Of a stretch of 6,783 nt of DNA, positions 1 through 6,299 are shown one piece after another; the first letter of the stretch is position 1, and every line of letters starts with the position of its first letter. The translations under genes were made by a program, and so were the position numbers. Under the pieces are notes generated by a model that ran no database searches, had not been told where the DNA came from, and worked only from the letters and a program-made list of their open reading frames with translations. The DNA comes from an uncultured Eubacteriales bacterium (lineage in GTDB: Bacteria > Bacillota > Clostridia > Oscillospirales > Acutalibacteraceae). Location: the NCBI GenBank assembly GCA_900320235.1, contig ONRO01000042.1, positions 1 through 6,783 on the forward strand, given 5' to 3'.

Positions 1-474
1 CTGATGATTTGCGATGTACTTCGTTTCAATGCAGCAGAAACACCTGCAAAAATGGGGACATTCAGCCAGTATAGCCATCCTCACACGCTTGCACGCTATG
101 CAGAGGTTGCGGATTATCTTGGTCTTGGCGGTGCAAACGATGAAGAGAAGCTCGAAAACCTTATTAATGCGATTGAGGAATTGAAAGAAAAGATCGGAAT
201 CAAAAAGACCATTGCCGAATATGGCATTGATGAAAAGGATTTCCTTGACCGTCTTGATGACATGACAGTACAGGCATTTGATGACCAGTGTACGGGAGCC
301 AACCCGAGATATCCTCTGATGGAAGAGATAAAGGCTATGTATCTGAATGCATACTATGGCAGAAAGTTTGAGGAAACTGATACTCCGAATGCTGATCTCA
401 TCGGCAGCGTTGACAAAAATGACCCGAAGCAGGCATTCAGAAGAGCTAAAAACGGTATTCATCAGAATGTATGA
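1..474 (+). CDS. adhE: Bifunctional acetaldehyde-CoA/alcohol dehydrogenase AdhE, C-terminal part (5' end outside window)
   Basis: This is the C-terminal end of AdhE, the cytoplasmic fusion enzyme that reduces acetyl-CoA to acetaldehyde and then to ethanol with NADH. The frame is open from base 1, so the ATG at base 4 is an internal methionine and not the start. About 157 of the usual ~870 residues are present, all from the iron-dependent alcohol dehydrogenase half. Recognisable family signatures are the RFNAAETPAKMGTFSQY stretch near residue 7, HTLARYAEVADYLGLGG, and the near-invariant VQAFDDQCTGANPRYPL block around residues 89-105, followed by the terminal YLNAYYGRKF. From family knowledge, the metal-binding His residues lie just upstream and are not in the window. 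The next gene starts 30 nt downstream with no terminator between, so adhE is probably co-transcribed with the hydrogenase genes. The identification is very secure; completeness of the upstream part cannot be judged. Confidence 0.95.
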   Translation: MMICDVLRFNAAETPAKMGTFSQYSHPHTLARYAEVADYLGLGGANDEEKLENLINAIEELKEKIGIKKTIAEYGIDEKDFLDRLDDMTVQAFDDQCTGANPRYPLMEEIKAMYLNAYYGRKFEETDTPNADLIGSVDKNDPKQAFRRAKNGIHQNV

Positions 475-504
475 TAAACATCAAATATCAGGGAGGTAAC
501 TTTT

Positions 505-1254
505 ATGAATCTCGACAGAGTAATTGCTGTAAGAAATGCAAAGACAATCTATCGTGACGGAGATTATTGCATTAAAGTTTTTAACGAGGAATTTTCAAAG
601 GCAGATGTTCTTAACGAGGCACTCAATCAGGCTCGTATAGAAACGACAGGTCTGCATATTCCTAAAATACATGAGGTAACAAAAATCGATGGAAAATGGG
701 CTATCGTTTTCGATTACATAAATGGAAAAACCCTTGCTCAGCTTATGGAAGAAAATCCTGACAAAAAGCAGGAGTATCTGGAGCTTTTCGTTGATCTTCA
801 GCTTGAAGTACAATCCAAAAAATGCCCAAATCTTAATAAGCTGAAGGATAAAATGCACAGCAAAATAAGCAGTGCAGACCTCGATGCAACCACAAGATAT
901 GATCTGCATACCCGCTTGGAGGGTATGCCCAAGCATAATAAGGTATGCCACGGTGATTTTAACCCGTCGAATATCATAATTTCCGAAGACGGTACTCCCT
1001 ACATTATAGACTGGTCTCATGCAACTCAGGGCAACGCTTCTGCTGATGCAGCCAGAACCTATCTGCTGTTCTGGCTGGACGGTGATATTGAAACTGCTAA
1101 GGAATATCTTGATATGTTCTGTCAGAAAAGCGATACTGCAAAGCAATATGTTCAGAAATGGATGCCGATCGTGGCTGCTTCACAGTCTGTAAAAGGAAAC
1201 GCAAAAGAACGTGAGTTCCTGCTTTCGTGGGCAACTGTTGTGGAATATGAATAA
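505..1254 (+). CDS. APH/choline-kinase-fold phosphotransferase (putative kinase of the HydS operon)
   Basis: A 249-residue cytoplasmic kinase of the aminoglycoside phosphotransferase / choline kinase fold, related to eukaryotic-type kinases. Visible motifs are the ATP-binding lysine in DYCIKVF (K24), the hinge-like IVFDYINGKTL (residues 67-77), the catalytic loop HGDFNPSNIII (H149, D151, N156), and the metal-binding aspartate of IIDWSHA (D169, equivalent to DFG). Length fits the family. The ATG follows a strong GGGAGGT site (491-497) with a 7-nt spacer. It lies between adhE and the [2Fe-2S] genes and is in the same operon as a phosphatase and the PAS-containing HydS. The equivalent gene in the R. 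albus unit has been called a putative serine/threonine kinase. Kinase chemistry is well supported by the motifs. Whether it phosphorylates a protein, and which one, is inference from context. A small-molecule kinase, including one for an aminoglycoside or a sugar/amino alcohol, cannot be excluded, though resistance seems unlikely in this setting. Confidence 0.82.
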   Translation: MNLDRVIAVRNAKTIYRDGDYCIKVFNEEFSKADVLNEALNQARIETTGLHIPKIHEVTKIDGKWAIVFDYINGKTLAQLMEENPDKKQEYLELFVDLQLEVQSKKCPNLNKLKDKMHSKISSADLDATTRYDLHTRLEGMPKHNKVCHGDFNPSNIIISEDGTPYIIDWSHATQGNASADAARTYLLFWLDGDIETAKEYLDMFCQKSDTAKQYVQKWMPIVAASQSVKGNAKEREFLLSWATVVEYE

Positions 1255-1268
1255 GGGGGATATTATCA

Positions 1269-1508
1269 ATGAAGGTTACTGTATGTATTGGTTCATCCTG
1301 CCATATCAAAGGCTCAAGACAGGTAGTTGAACAGCTTCAGTACCTTATCGCCGAGAATAATCTCGGCGATAAGGTCGAACTCGGAGGCACATTCTGTATG
1401 AATGAATGCCAGAAGGGAGTTTGCGTGAAGGTTGATGATAAGTTTCACTCGGTATCTCCTGAATCTGTAAAAGCTTTTTTTGAGAATGAAATAAAAGCAA
1501 AGGTGTAA
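1269..1508 (+). CDS. Small thioredoxin-like [2Fe-2S] ferredoxin domain protein (copy 1)
   Basis: A 79-residue protein of the thioredoxin-fold [2Fe-2S] family seen in NuoE/HydC-type hydrogenase and complex I subunits. It carries the four expected cluster cysteines: C6 and C11 in VCIGSSCHIKGS (C-x4-C), and C43 and C47 in TFCMNEC (C-x3-C). A fifth cysteine, C52, is absent from the neighbouring copy. It lacks the N-terminal helical bundle of full NuoE, so it is a stand-alone cluster domain, probably a soluble electron carrier or partner of HydA2 or HydS. The ATG follows an AGGGGGA site (1254-1260). It begins 14 nt after the kinase and ends 4 nt before its paralogue. A perfect inverted repeat lies inside the gene (1342-1375). 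The family assignment is strong; the electron donor and acceptor are unknown. Confidence 0.9.
   Translation: MKVTVCIGSSCHIKGSRQVVEQLQYLIAENNLGDKVELGGTFCMNECQKGVCVKVDDKFHSVSPESVKAFFENEIKAKV
1342..1375 (+). repeat. Perfect 15-bp inverted repeat with 4-nt loop inside a coding sequence
   Basis: The left arm ACCTTATCGCCGAGA (1342-1356) and the right arm TCTCGGCGATAAGGT (1361-1375) are exact reverse complements, separated by ATAA. In the mRNA this would fold into an uninterrupted 15-bp stem. It encodes residues from about Y25 to K35 of the first [2Fe-2S] protein. No T-run follows, so it is not a standard intrinsic terminator, and the reading frame passes straight through. The paralogous gene encodes a similar peptide here (EENNLDSE) without the repeat, so the protein sequence does not require it. 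It may be an RNA stability or processing element, a translational pause, or a DNA dyad; the function is unknown. Confidence 0.9.
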
Positions 1509-1512
1509 TCTA

Positions 1513-1761
1513 ATGATTATTCAGATATGCGTAGGATCGTCATGTCACCTTAAAGGCTCGGAACAGGTCGTGTCCATGTTTCAGAAAGCAATCGAAGAAA
1601 ATAACCTTGACAGTGAGATTACTCTTGCCGGAAGCTTTTGTATCGGCAAATGTAATCGTGAAGGGGTTACCATTCAGATTGATGACGATGTTTTTACCGG
1701 TGTAACACCGGAAAACTTTAAAGAGTTTTTTAACAGAAATATTCTGGAAAAACTGAAATAA
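1513..1761 (+). CDS. Small thioredoxin-like [2Fe-2S] ferredoxin domain protein (copy 2)
   Basis: An 82-residue paralogue of the preceding gene. The four ligand cysteines are at the same positions: C6 and C11 in ICVGSSCHLKGS, and C43 and C47 in SFCIGKC. By hand alignment roughly half the residues are identical, including the GSSCH-KGS loop, the ENNL turn and the FF pair near the end. It starts 4 nt after copy 1 ends, with its ribosome binding site AAAGGTG (1499-1505) lying inside the end of that gene, so translation of the two is probably coupled. The pair most likely arose by tandem duplication and then diverged. Two copies could form a heterodimer or serve two partners, for example HydA2 and HydS; this is inference. 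Confidence 0.9.
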   Translation: MIIQICVGSSCHLKGSEQVVSMFQKAIEENNLDSEITLAGSFCIGKCNREGVTIQIDDDVFTGVTPENFKEFFNRNILEKLK

Positions 1762-1765
1762 AAAA

Positions 1766-1776
1766 GAGAAAGAGAG
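1766..1776 (+). promoter_or_regulatory. Weak purine-rich ribosome binding region with ambiguous hydS start
   Basis: GAGAAAGAGAG precedes three possible in-frame starts: GTG at 1776, TTG at 1779 and GTG at 1785. None has a GGAGG core. The GTG at 1785 would have AGAGAG eight bases upstream, and the GTG at 1776 has GAGA six bases upstream. All three give the same domains and differ by at most three residues. Compared with the strong sites before the kinase and copy 1, this suggests low translation of the sensor. Confidence 0.5.
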
Positions 1777-3461
1777 TGTTGAAAGTGTCTGATTCTTTGA
1801 CGCTCAAAAAATCAAATTGCAAAAACTGCTATAAGTGTATTCGTCATTGTCCGGTAAAATCAATACGCTTTTCAGGAAACCAGGCTCACATCATCGGCAA
1901 CGAATGTATTCTTTGCGGCAACTGTTTCGTAGTCTGTCCTCAGAATGCAAAGGAAATTGTGGATGGAACCGAAAAAGTGAGTGTGCTTTTACAGAGTGGT
2001 GATCCTGTTATAGTTAGTCTTGCTCCCTCGTTTATCGCCAACTATGAGGGGGTCGGTATTTCTGCTATAAGGTGTGCACTTAAAAAACTTGGTTTTTATG
2101 ATGTAGAGGAAACCGCCATCGGTGCGACGATAGTAAAACGTGAATACGATAGAATGCTGAAAGAAGATAATCGGGATATTATTATATCCTCCTGCTGTCA
2201 TTCTGTCAATCTTCTGATACAAAAACATTTTCCTGAATTACTTCGGTATCTTGCCGATGTTGTTTCACCTATGCAGGCACATTGCATGGATATTAAACGA
2301 AGAATACCAAACGCCAAAACTGTATTCATCGGGCCCTGTGTCTCAAAAAAGGACGAAGCTGATCATTATGAAGGTATTGTTGATGCGGTACTGACTTATG
2401 AGGAGTTATCGGAATGGCTGAAAAAAGAGAATATTGAACTTGAAACAGAAACAGATAATTTGGAGCAAAGCCGTGCAAGACTGTTCCCTACAACAGGTGG
2501 TATTCTTAAAACGATGAAAAAGGACGCTGTTGATTACACCTATTTGGCAATAGATGGCGTAGAAAATTGTATTGCTGCTTTACATGATATTGAGGATGGC
2601 AGACTGCATCAATGCTTTATTGAAATGTCGGCTTGTATCGGAAGCTGTATAGGCGGACCGGTTATGGAAAAACGCCGTCATAATCCGGTAAGTAATTATA
2701 TTGCGGTAGAAAAATATGCGGGATCAAAGGATTTTGAGACTACACAGCCTGATGCAGTAAGATTAAAAAAATACTTTGAATCTATTGAGCAAAAATGTTC
2801 AATGCCTTCCGAATATGACATTGCTCAGATACTTAACCAGATGGGCAAATTCTCTGCCGAACAGGAGCTTAACTGCGGATCATGCGGATACAACACCTGT
2901 CGTGAAAAGGCAATAGCTATTTTTCAGGGCAAAGCGGAAATATCAATGTGTCTCCCGTTCTTAAAGGATAAAGCAGAAAGCTTCTCTGAAACAATAGTTA
3001 AAAATACCCCTAATGCTCTGATCGTGCTTAACGAAAGATTAGAGGTACAGCAGATCAACAAAGCGGCATTAGAATTATTTAATTTACGCTATGCCTCTGA
3101 TATTATGGGGGATCAGGTCGTGAGAATTCTTGATCCGCTTGTATTTATGAAGGTAAATCAATCGGGCAGAGGCATTTATAATGAGCGAGTCTATCTTGCG
3201 GAGTATAAACGCTATGTTGAACAAACCGTTGTTCCCGACAAAGAGAGCCGTATGCTCATTTGTATTATGCGTGATGTAACCAACGAAGAATATGAACGTA
3301 AACGTAAAGAAGAAATAGGAAGAAAAACAGTGGAAGTAGCTGATAAGGTAGTGGACAAGCAAATGCGTATCGTACAGGAAATTGCTTCTCTGTTGGGAGA
3401 AACAGCCGCAGAAACAAAGATTGCCTTGTCAAAGCTAAAGGAGTCGATAACTGATGAATGA
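1776..3461 (+). CDS. hydS: Putative H2-sensing [FeFe]-hydrogenase with PAS domain (HydS)
   Basis: A 561-residue soluble multidomain protein. Domains in order are: 2x[4Fe-4S] ferredoxin (C15/C18/C21/C25 and C44/C47/C50/C54); [FeFe]-hydrogenase H-domain (about 65-320); an extra Fe-S motif C367-x2-C370-x4-C375...C392 (CGSCGYNTC, PF04060-like); PAS (about 403-500); and a charged helical tail (504-561). H-cluster motifs are SSCCHS (C140, C141), GPCVSKKDE (C188) and EMSACIGSCIGGP (C287, C291), so all four ligands and the putative proton-relay cysteine C140 are present. The Met residues that flank the di-iron site in catalytic enzymes are replaced by G186 and S285, as I recall for the sensory enzyme of Thermotoga. 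There is no histidine kinase, cyclase or DNA-binding output, so signalling probably works by contact with a partner, the co-encoded kinase and phosphatase being candidates. It begins with GTG and overlaps the phosphatase gene by 8 nt. The domain calls are firm; the sensing role is inferred from architecture and from the R. albus precedent. Confidence 0.88.
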   Translation: MLKVSDSLTLKKSNCKNCYKCIRHCPVKSIRFSGNQAHIIGNECILCGNCFVVCPQNAKEIVDGTEKVSVLLQSGDPVIVSLAPSFIANYEGVGISAIRCALKKLGFYDVEETAIGATIVKREYDRMLKEDNRDIIISSCCHSVNLLIQKHFPELLRYLADVVSPMQAHCMDIKRRIPNAKTVFIGPCVSKKDEADHYEGIVDAVLTYEELSEWLKKENIELETETDNLEQSRARLFPTTGGILKTMKKDAVDYTYLAIDGVENCIAALHDIEDGRLHQCFIEMSACIGSCIGGPVMEKRRHNPVSNYIAVEKYAGSKDFETTQPDAVRLKKYFESIEQKCSMPSEYDIAQILNQMGKFSAEQELNCGSCGYNTCREKAIAIFQGKAEISMCLPFLKDKAESFSETIVKNTPNALIVLNERLEVQQINKAALELFNLRYASDIMGDQVVRILDPLVFMKVNQSGRGIYNERVYLAEYKRYVEQTVVPDKESRMLICIMRDVTNEEYERKRKEEIGRKTVEVADKVVDKQMRIVQEIASLLGETAAETKIALSKLKESITDE

Positions 3462-4626
3462 TCTGTGTGCCGAGATCGGCTTCAAAAGCATTAATCATTA
3501 CGGAGAACAACTCTGCGGTGACCATATAGATATTGTTGAACAAAACGAGGATTCAACGGTTATCGTTCTTGCAGACGGTATGGGAAGCGGTGTTAAGGCA
3601 AGTATTCTTTCAACACTGACATCAAAGATTATATCTACTATGTTGGCAGAAAGGTTATCAATAGAAGAATGTGTGTCAACTATTGCTGCAACGCTGCCGG
3701 TTTGTTCAGTGCGTGGTGTAGCTTATTCAACATTTACAATTATCCACCTAATCAACAATCGTACTGCCGAACTTATTCAATACGATAACCCGCACATTAT
3801 AGTGATAAGAGATTTTGAAATATTTGATTATCCAAAAACCGAAGTGAATATTTGCGGCAAGCAAATATATAAGTCTGTCATAAGGCTTCAAGAAAACGAT
3901 ATTATTATCGCAATGAGTGATGGCTGCCCTCATGCAGGGATAGGCTTAGCTTATAATTTTGGTTGGAGACGTGAGGAAATTGCAGAATTTATGCGTGATA
4001 TGTCAGCAGGAGGGTTTACTGCAAAGAATCTTTCAACATTGCTGATAGATGAAGTTAATAAGCTGTATGCCAATAAGCCCGGAGACGACGCCACAGCCTG
4101 TGTAGTAAAAATACGCAAACGTGTCCCAATGAATATTTTGTTTGGACCACCGTCCAATCGTGATGATTGTGGACGAATGATGAACCTTTTCTTCTCTAAG
4201 CAGGGCAAGCACATAATTTGCGGAGGCACTACAGCTTCAATAGCAGGAAAATGGCTTGGAAAACCTGTTCAGGCAAAACTGGCTTTTGAACGCAGCGATG
4301 TACCACCGATTGCCGAGATTGAAGGTGTTGATCTTGTGACGGAAGGCGTTATCACCGTAAATAAGGTGGTAGAATACGCAAAAGACCATATAAAGGATAA
4401 TAATAAATATGAGCAATGGAGCTATGGCAGAGACGGAGCCTCACTCATATGCCGCCTTCTCTTTGAAGAAGCCACCGACATTAATTTCTATGTCGGCAGA
4501 GCGATGAATCCTGCACATCAGAATCCGGATCTTCCGATAAACTTCAATATTAAAATGAATCTTGTCGAAGAACTGTCAAAACTGCTCAGGCAAATGGGAA
4601 AAAAAATAAAGGTAAGTTATTTTTAG
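3454..4626 (+). CDS. SpoIIE/PP2C-type serine phosphatase with uncharacterised C-terminal domain
   Basis: A 390-residue soluble protein. The N-terminal ~220 residues are a PPM/SpoIIE phosphatase domain. The metal-binding motifs are GDH (D24), VLADGMGSG (D41, G42), MSDGCPH (D156) and PGDDATACVV (D211, D212). Such enzymes remove phosphate from Ser/Thr of regulatory proteins using two Mn/Mg ions. Residues ~225-390 form a second region that I cannot assign. It includes a CGGTTASIAGKWLGK stretch (256-270), a VDLVTEGVITVNKVVEYAK segment (292-310) and a conserved-looking GRAMNPAHQNPDLP (348-361). There is no transmembrane segment, unlike sporulation SpoIIE. The ATG overlaps the last 8 nt of hydS and has AAAGGAG (3437-3443) ten bases upstream, so translation is likely coupled. 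With the kinase gene upstream it forms a plausible reversible phosphorylation pair. The phosphatase class is secure; the substrate is unknown. Confidence 0.9.
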   Translation: MNDLCAEIGFKSINHYGEQLCGDHIDIVEQNEDSTVIVLADGMGSGVKASILSTLTSKIISTMLAERLSIEECVSTIAATLPVCSVRGVAYSTFTIIHLINNRTAELIQYDNPHIIVIRDFEIFDYPKTEVNICGKQIYKSVIRLQENDIIIAMSDGCPHAGIGLAYNFGWRREEIAEFMRDMSAGGFTAKNLSTLLIDEVNKLYANKPGDDATACVVKIRKRVPMNILFGPPSNRDDCGRMMNLFFSKQGKHIICGGTTASIAGKWLGKPVQAKLAFERSDVPPIAEIEGVDLVTEGVITVNKVVEYAKDHIKDNNKYEQWSYGRDGASLICRLLFEEATDINFYVGRAMNPAHQNPDLPINFNIKMNLVEELSKLLRQMGKKIKVSYF

Positions 4627-4635
4627 GGTGATATA

Positions 4636-6069
4636 ATGAGTACACAAAGAAAATTTGATACAAAAGTACAGTATCTGAAATATAAGGTGCTTCGTGAGGT
4701 TGCACGTCTTGCGTGGAGTGATGAGCTTCTTGATAACATTATTGATATTCCAAAAACGATCGTTCCCGGAAAAACTCCTACAATGCGCTGTTGTGTGTAC
4801 AAAGAACGAGCAATTTTAGCCGAACGTGTCAAGATTGCAATGGGTGGCAATAAAGAGAATCCCAATGTTATTGAGGTTATTGACATTGCATGCGATGAAT
4901 GTCCGGCGGCAGGCTATGAGGTTACAGACTCCTGCCGAGGCTGTCTCGCGCATCGTTGTGAAGATGTATGTCCAAGAGGTGCAATATCTTTTGATCATCA
5001 CCATGTTGCACATATAGATAAATCAAAATGTGTTGAATGCGGCAGATGCTCAAAGGTCTGTCCTTATTCGGCAATAGCGAACCGCAAAAGACCTTGTCAA
5101 AACGCCTGTAAGATAAAGGCTATTTCCATTAATGAAGAAAATGCGGCTGCTATTGACAATAGTAAGTGTATTTCGTGCGGTGCGTGTGTTTATCAATGTC
5201 CGTTTGGTGCAATTATGGATAAATCATTCATACTCAATGTAATTGATCTGTTAAAAAAAGGCAGCCAAAGTAATAGATTTAAAGTTTATGCAATAGTTGC
5301 ACCGTCAATATCAAGTCAATTTACTTATGCAAAACTCGGTCAGGTTGTAACAGGATTGAAAGAGCTTGGTTTCCATACAGTGGTTGAGGCTGCCCTGGGT
5401 GCAGATATGGTAGCTCAGGCTGAATCCAAAGAGCTTGCCGAAAAGGGTTTTCTGACAAGTTCCTGTTGTCCGGCATTTGTTGATTATATCGGTAAGAATT
5501 ATCCGACTCTTTTACCGAATGTATCTCATAACCTTTCGCCGATGGCTACAATAGCTAAGTACATAAAAGACACAACGGAAAATGCAAAGATAGTATTTAT
5601 CGGACCATGTACTGCAAAAAAGATGGAAGTACAGCTTGATAAGGTAAAGCCATATGTTGATGCTGCGATGACATTTGAGGAACTTCAGGCTTTGTTTGAC
5701 AGCCGTGATATTGATATTACAACCCTTGAAGAGGGCGTACTTGATAATGCTTCTTATTTCGGAAGAATTTTCGCACGCTGCGGAGGACTTACTGACGCTG
5801 TTGCTGAGGGATTGAAGGAGCAGGGGCTTGAGGATTTTGATCTTAAAGCAATTTCATGTGATGGTATCGAAGAATGCAAGACCGTACTTGTCAAAAAAAG
5901 TCGCAATCTGCTCGATGTCAATTTCATAGAGGGCATGGCGTGCATAGGAGGCTGTATCGGCGGAGCAGGATGTCTGACACACGGTGAGAAAAGCAAGGCA
6001 CAGGTTGATAAATACGGCAAAGAGGCAATGGAAAAAACAATACTTGACGCTGTTTCCATGCTGAAATAA
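4636..6069 (+). CDS. hydA2: Monomeric ferredoxin-dependent [FeFe]-hydrogenase, group B type (HydA2)
   Basis: A 477-residue cytoplasmic [FeFe]-hydrogenase that should reduce protons to H2 with reduced ferredoxin, or run in reverse. The N-terminal ~85 residues carry an RCCVYKERA motif (C52, C53) typical of this subgroup. A cysteine-rich ferredoxin region follows: C100/C103/C108/C112, C132/C135/C138/C142 and C178/C181/C184/C188, with additional C86, C89, C154 and C158. The H-domain shows TSSCCPAF (C277 proton relay, C278), GPCTAKKME (C325) and EGMACIGGCIGG (C436, C440), so every H-cluster ligand is present. The Met before the third ligand is kept (M434), whereas in HydS it is Ser. There is no NADH-binding module, so it is not the bifurcating HydABC type. 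The ATG starts 9 nt after the phosphatase stop, with AGGGTGAT (4625-4632) as ribosome binding site. It is the last gene before the terminator. Maturation genes hydEFG are not in this window. Catalytic competence is inferred from intact motifs. Confidence 0.93.
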   Translation: MSTQRKFDTKVQYLKYKVLREVARLAWSDELLDNIIDIPKTIVPGKTPTMRCCVYKERAILAERVKIAMGGNKENPNVIEVIDIACDECPAAGYEVTDSCRGCLAHRCEDVCPRGAISFDHHHVAHIDKSKCVECGRCSKVCPYSAIANRKRPCQNACKIKAISINEENAAAIDNSKCISCGACVYQCPFGAIMDKSFILNVIDLLKKGSQSNRFKVYAIVAPSISSQFTYAKLGQVVTGLKELGFHTVVEAALGADMVAQAESKELAEKGFLTSSCCPAFVDYIGKNYPTLLPNVSHNLSPMATIAKYIKDTTENAKIVFIGPCTAKKMEVQLDKVKPYVDAAMTFEELQALFDSRDIDITTLEEGVLDNASYFGRIFARCGGLTDAVAEGLKEQGLEDFDLKAISCDGIEECKTVLVKKSRNLLDVNFIEGMACIGGCIGGAGCLTHGEKSKAQVDKYGKEAMEKTILDAVSMLK

Positions 6070-6092
6070 GTTTTTGTTTTATAGAAAAATAT

Positions 6093-6147
6093 GAGGGCTG
6101 CCGCACTGCGTTTCTTTTACGCTTGTGCGACAGCTCCTCGTTTTTTT
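6093..6147 (+). terminator. Rho-independent terminator of the hydrogenase operon
   Basis: A long hairpin begins 24 nt after the hydA2 stop. GAGG-GCTG (6093-6100) pairs with CAGC-T-CCTC (6131-6139), CGCAC (6102-6106) with GTGCG (6125-6129), and an inner GCGT (6108-6111) with ACGC (6119-6122). Seven T residues follow (6141-6147). An A-rich stretch at 6083-6089 precedes the stem, so it could also work, less strongly, on minus-strand transcripts. It marks the end of the plus-strand operon. Confidence 0.92.
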
Positions 6148-6299
6148 GTATTTCATTTGCACTTACTTATATCTCTTCATGGTTAGATGGTAATTTGCCG
6201 GATAATCGGATATGATCAAACGGTTGTAATAAGACTGATTGATAGAATTACAGTGTCTGACAAATATTTCATCTTGGATTAATATTAATACCCAGGCAT
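6148..6299. other. Intergenic spacer between two convergent terminators
   Basis: These 152 AT-rich bases form the middle of the ~300-base gene-free stretch after hydA2. I see no tRNA or rRNA-like sequence, no convincing promoter pair and no coding frame with a ribosome binding site. A 31-codon frame at 6187-6282 and short palindromes (TTAATATTAA at 6279-6288; TGTAAT/ATTACA arms at 6225-6230 and 6247-6252) are at chance level. The stretch is most simply inert spacer. Confidence 0.6.

Noticed and set aside
595..1146. Long minus-strand frame opposite the kinase gene, and similar frames opposite other genes
   Set aside because: Shadows of real plus-strand genes that match known families; they lack their own start signals and family motifs.
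1383..1508. Internal GGAGG plus in-frame ATG (1398) that could give a short C-terminal product of the first [2Fe-2S] protein
   Set aside because: The product would lack half the cluster ligands, and Gly codons naturally give GGAGG; kept only as a side note to the hairpin.
1697..1711. CCGGTG-TAA-CACCGG hairpin in the second [2Fe-2S] gene
   Set aside because: Only 6 bp of stem, with no T-run directly after; stems this short are expected by chance in a window of this length.
2171..2187. GGATAT-TATT-ATATCC small palindrome in hydS
   Set aside because: Six-base arms in AT-rich coding sequence, explained by Ile codons; chance level.
3848..3868. 8-bp inverted repeat ATATTTGC/GCAAATAT within the phosphatase gene
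   Set aside because: AT-rich and of a length expected about once by chance here; nothing in the surroundings suggests a role.
6187..6282. 31-codon plus-strand frame between the terminators
   Set aside because: No ribosome binding site, no promoter, no recognisable peptide; likely a random open frame.
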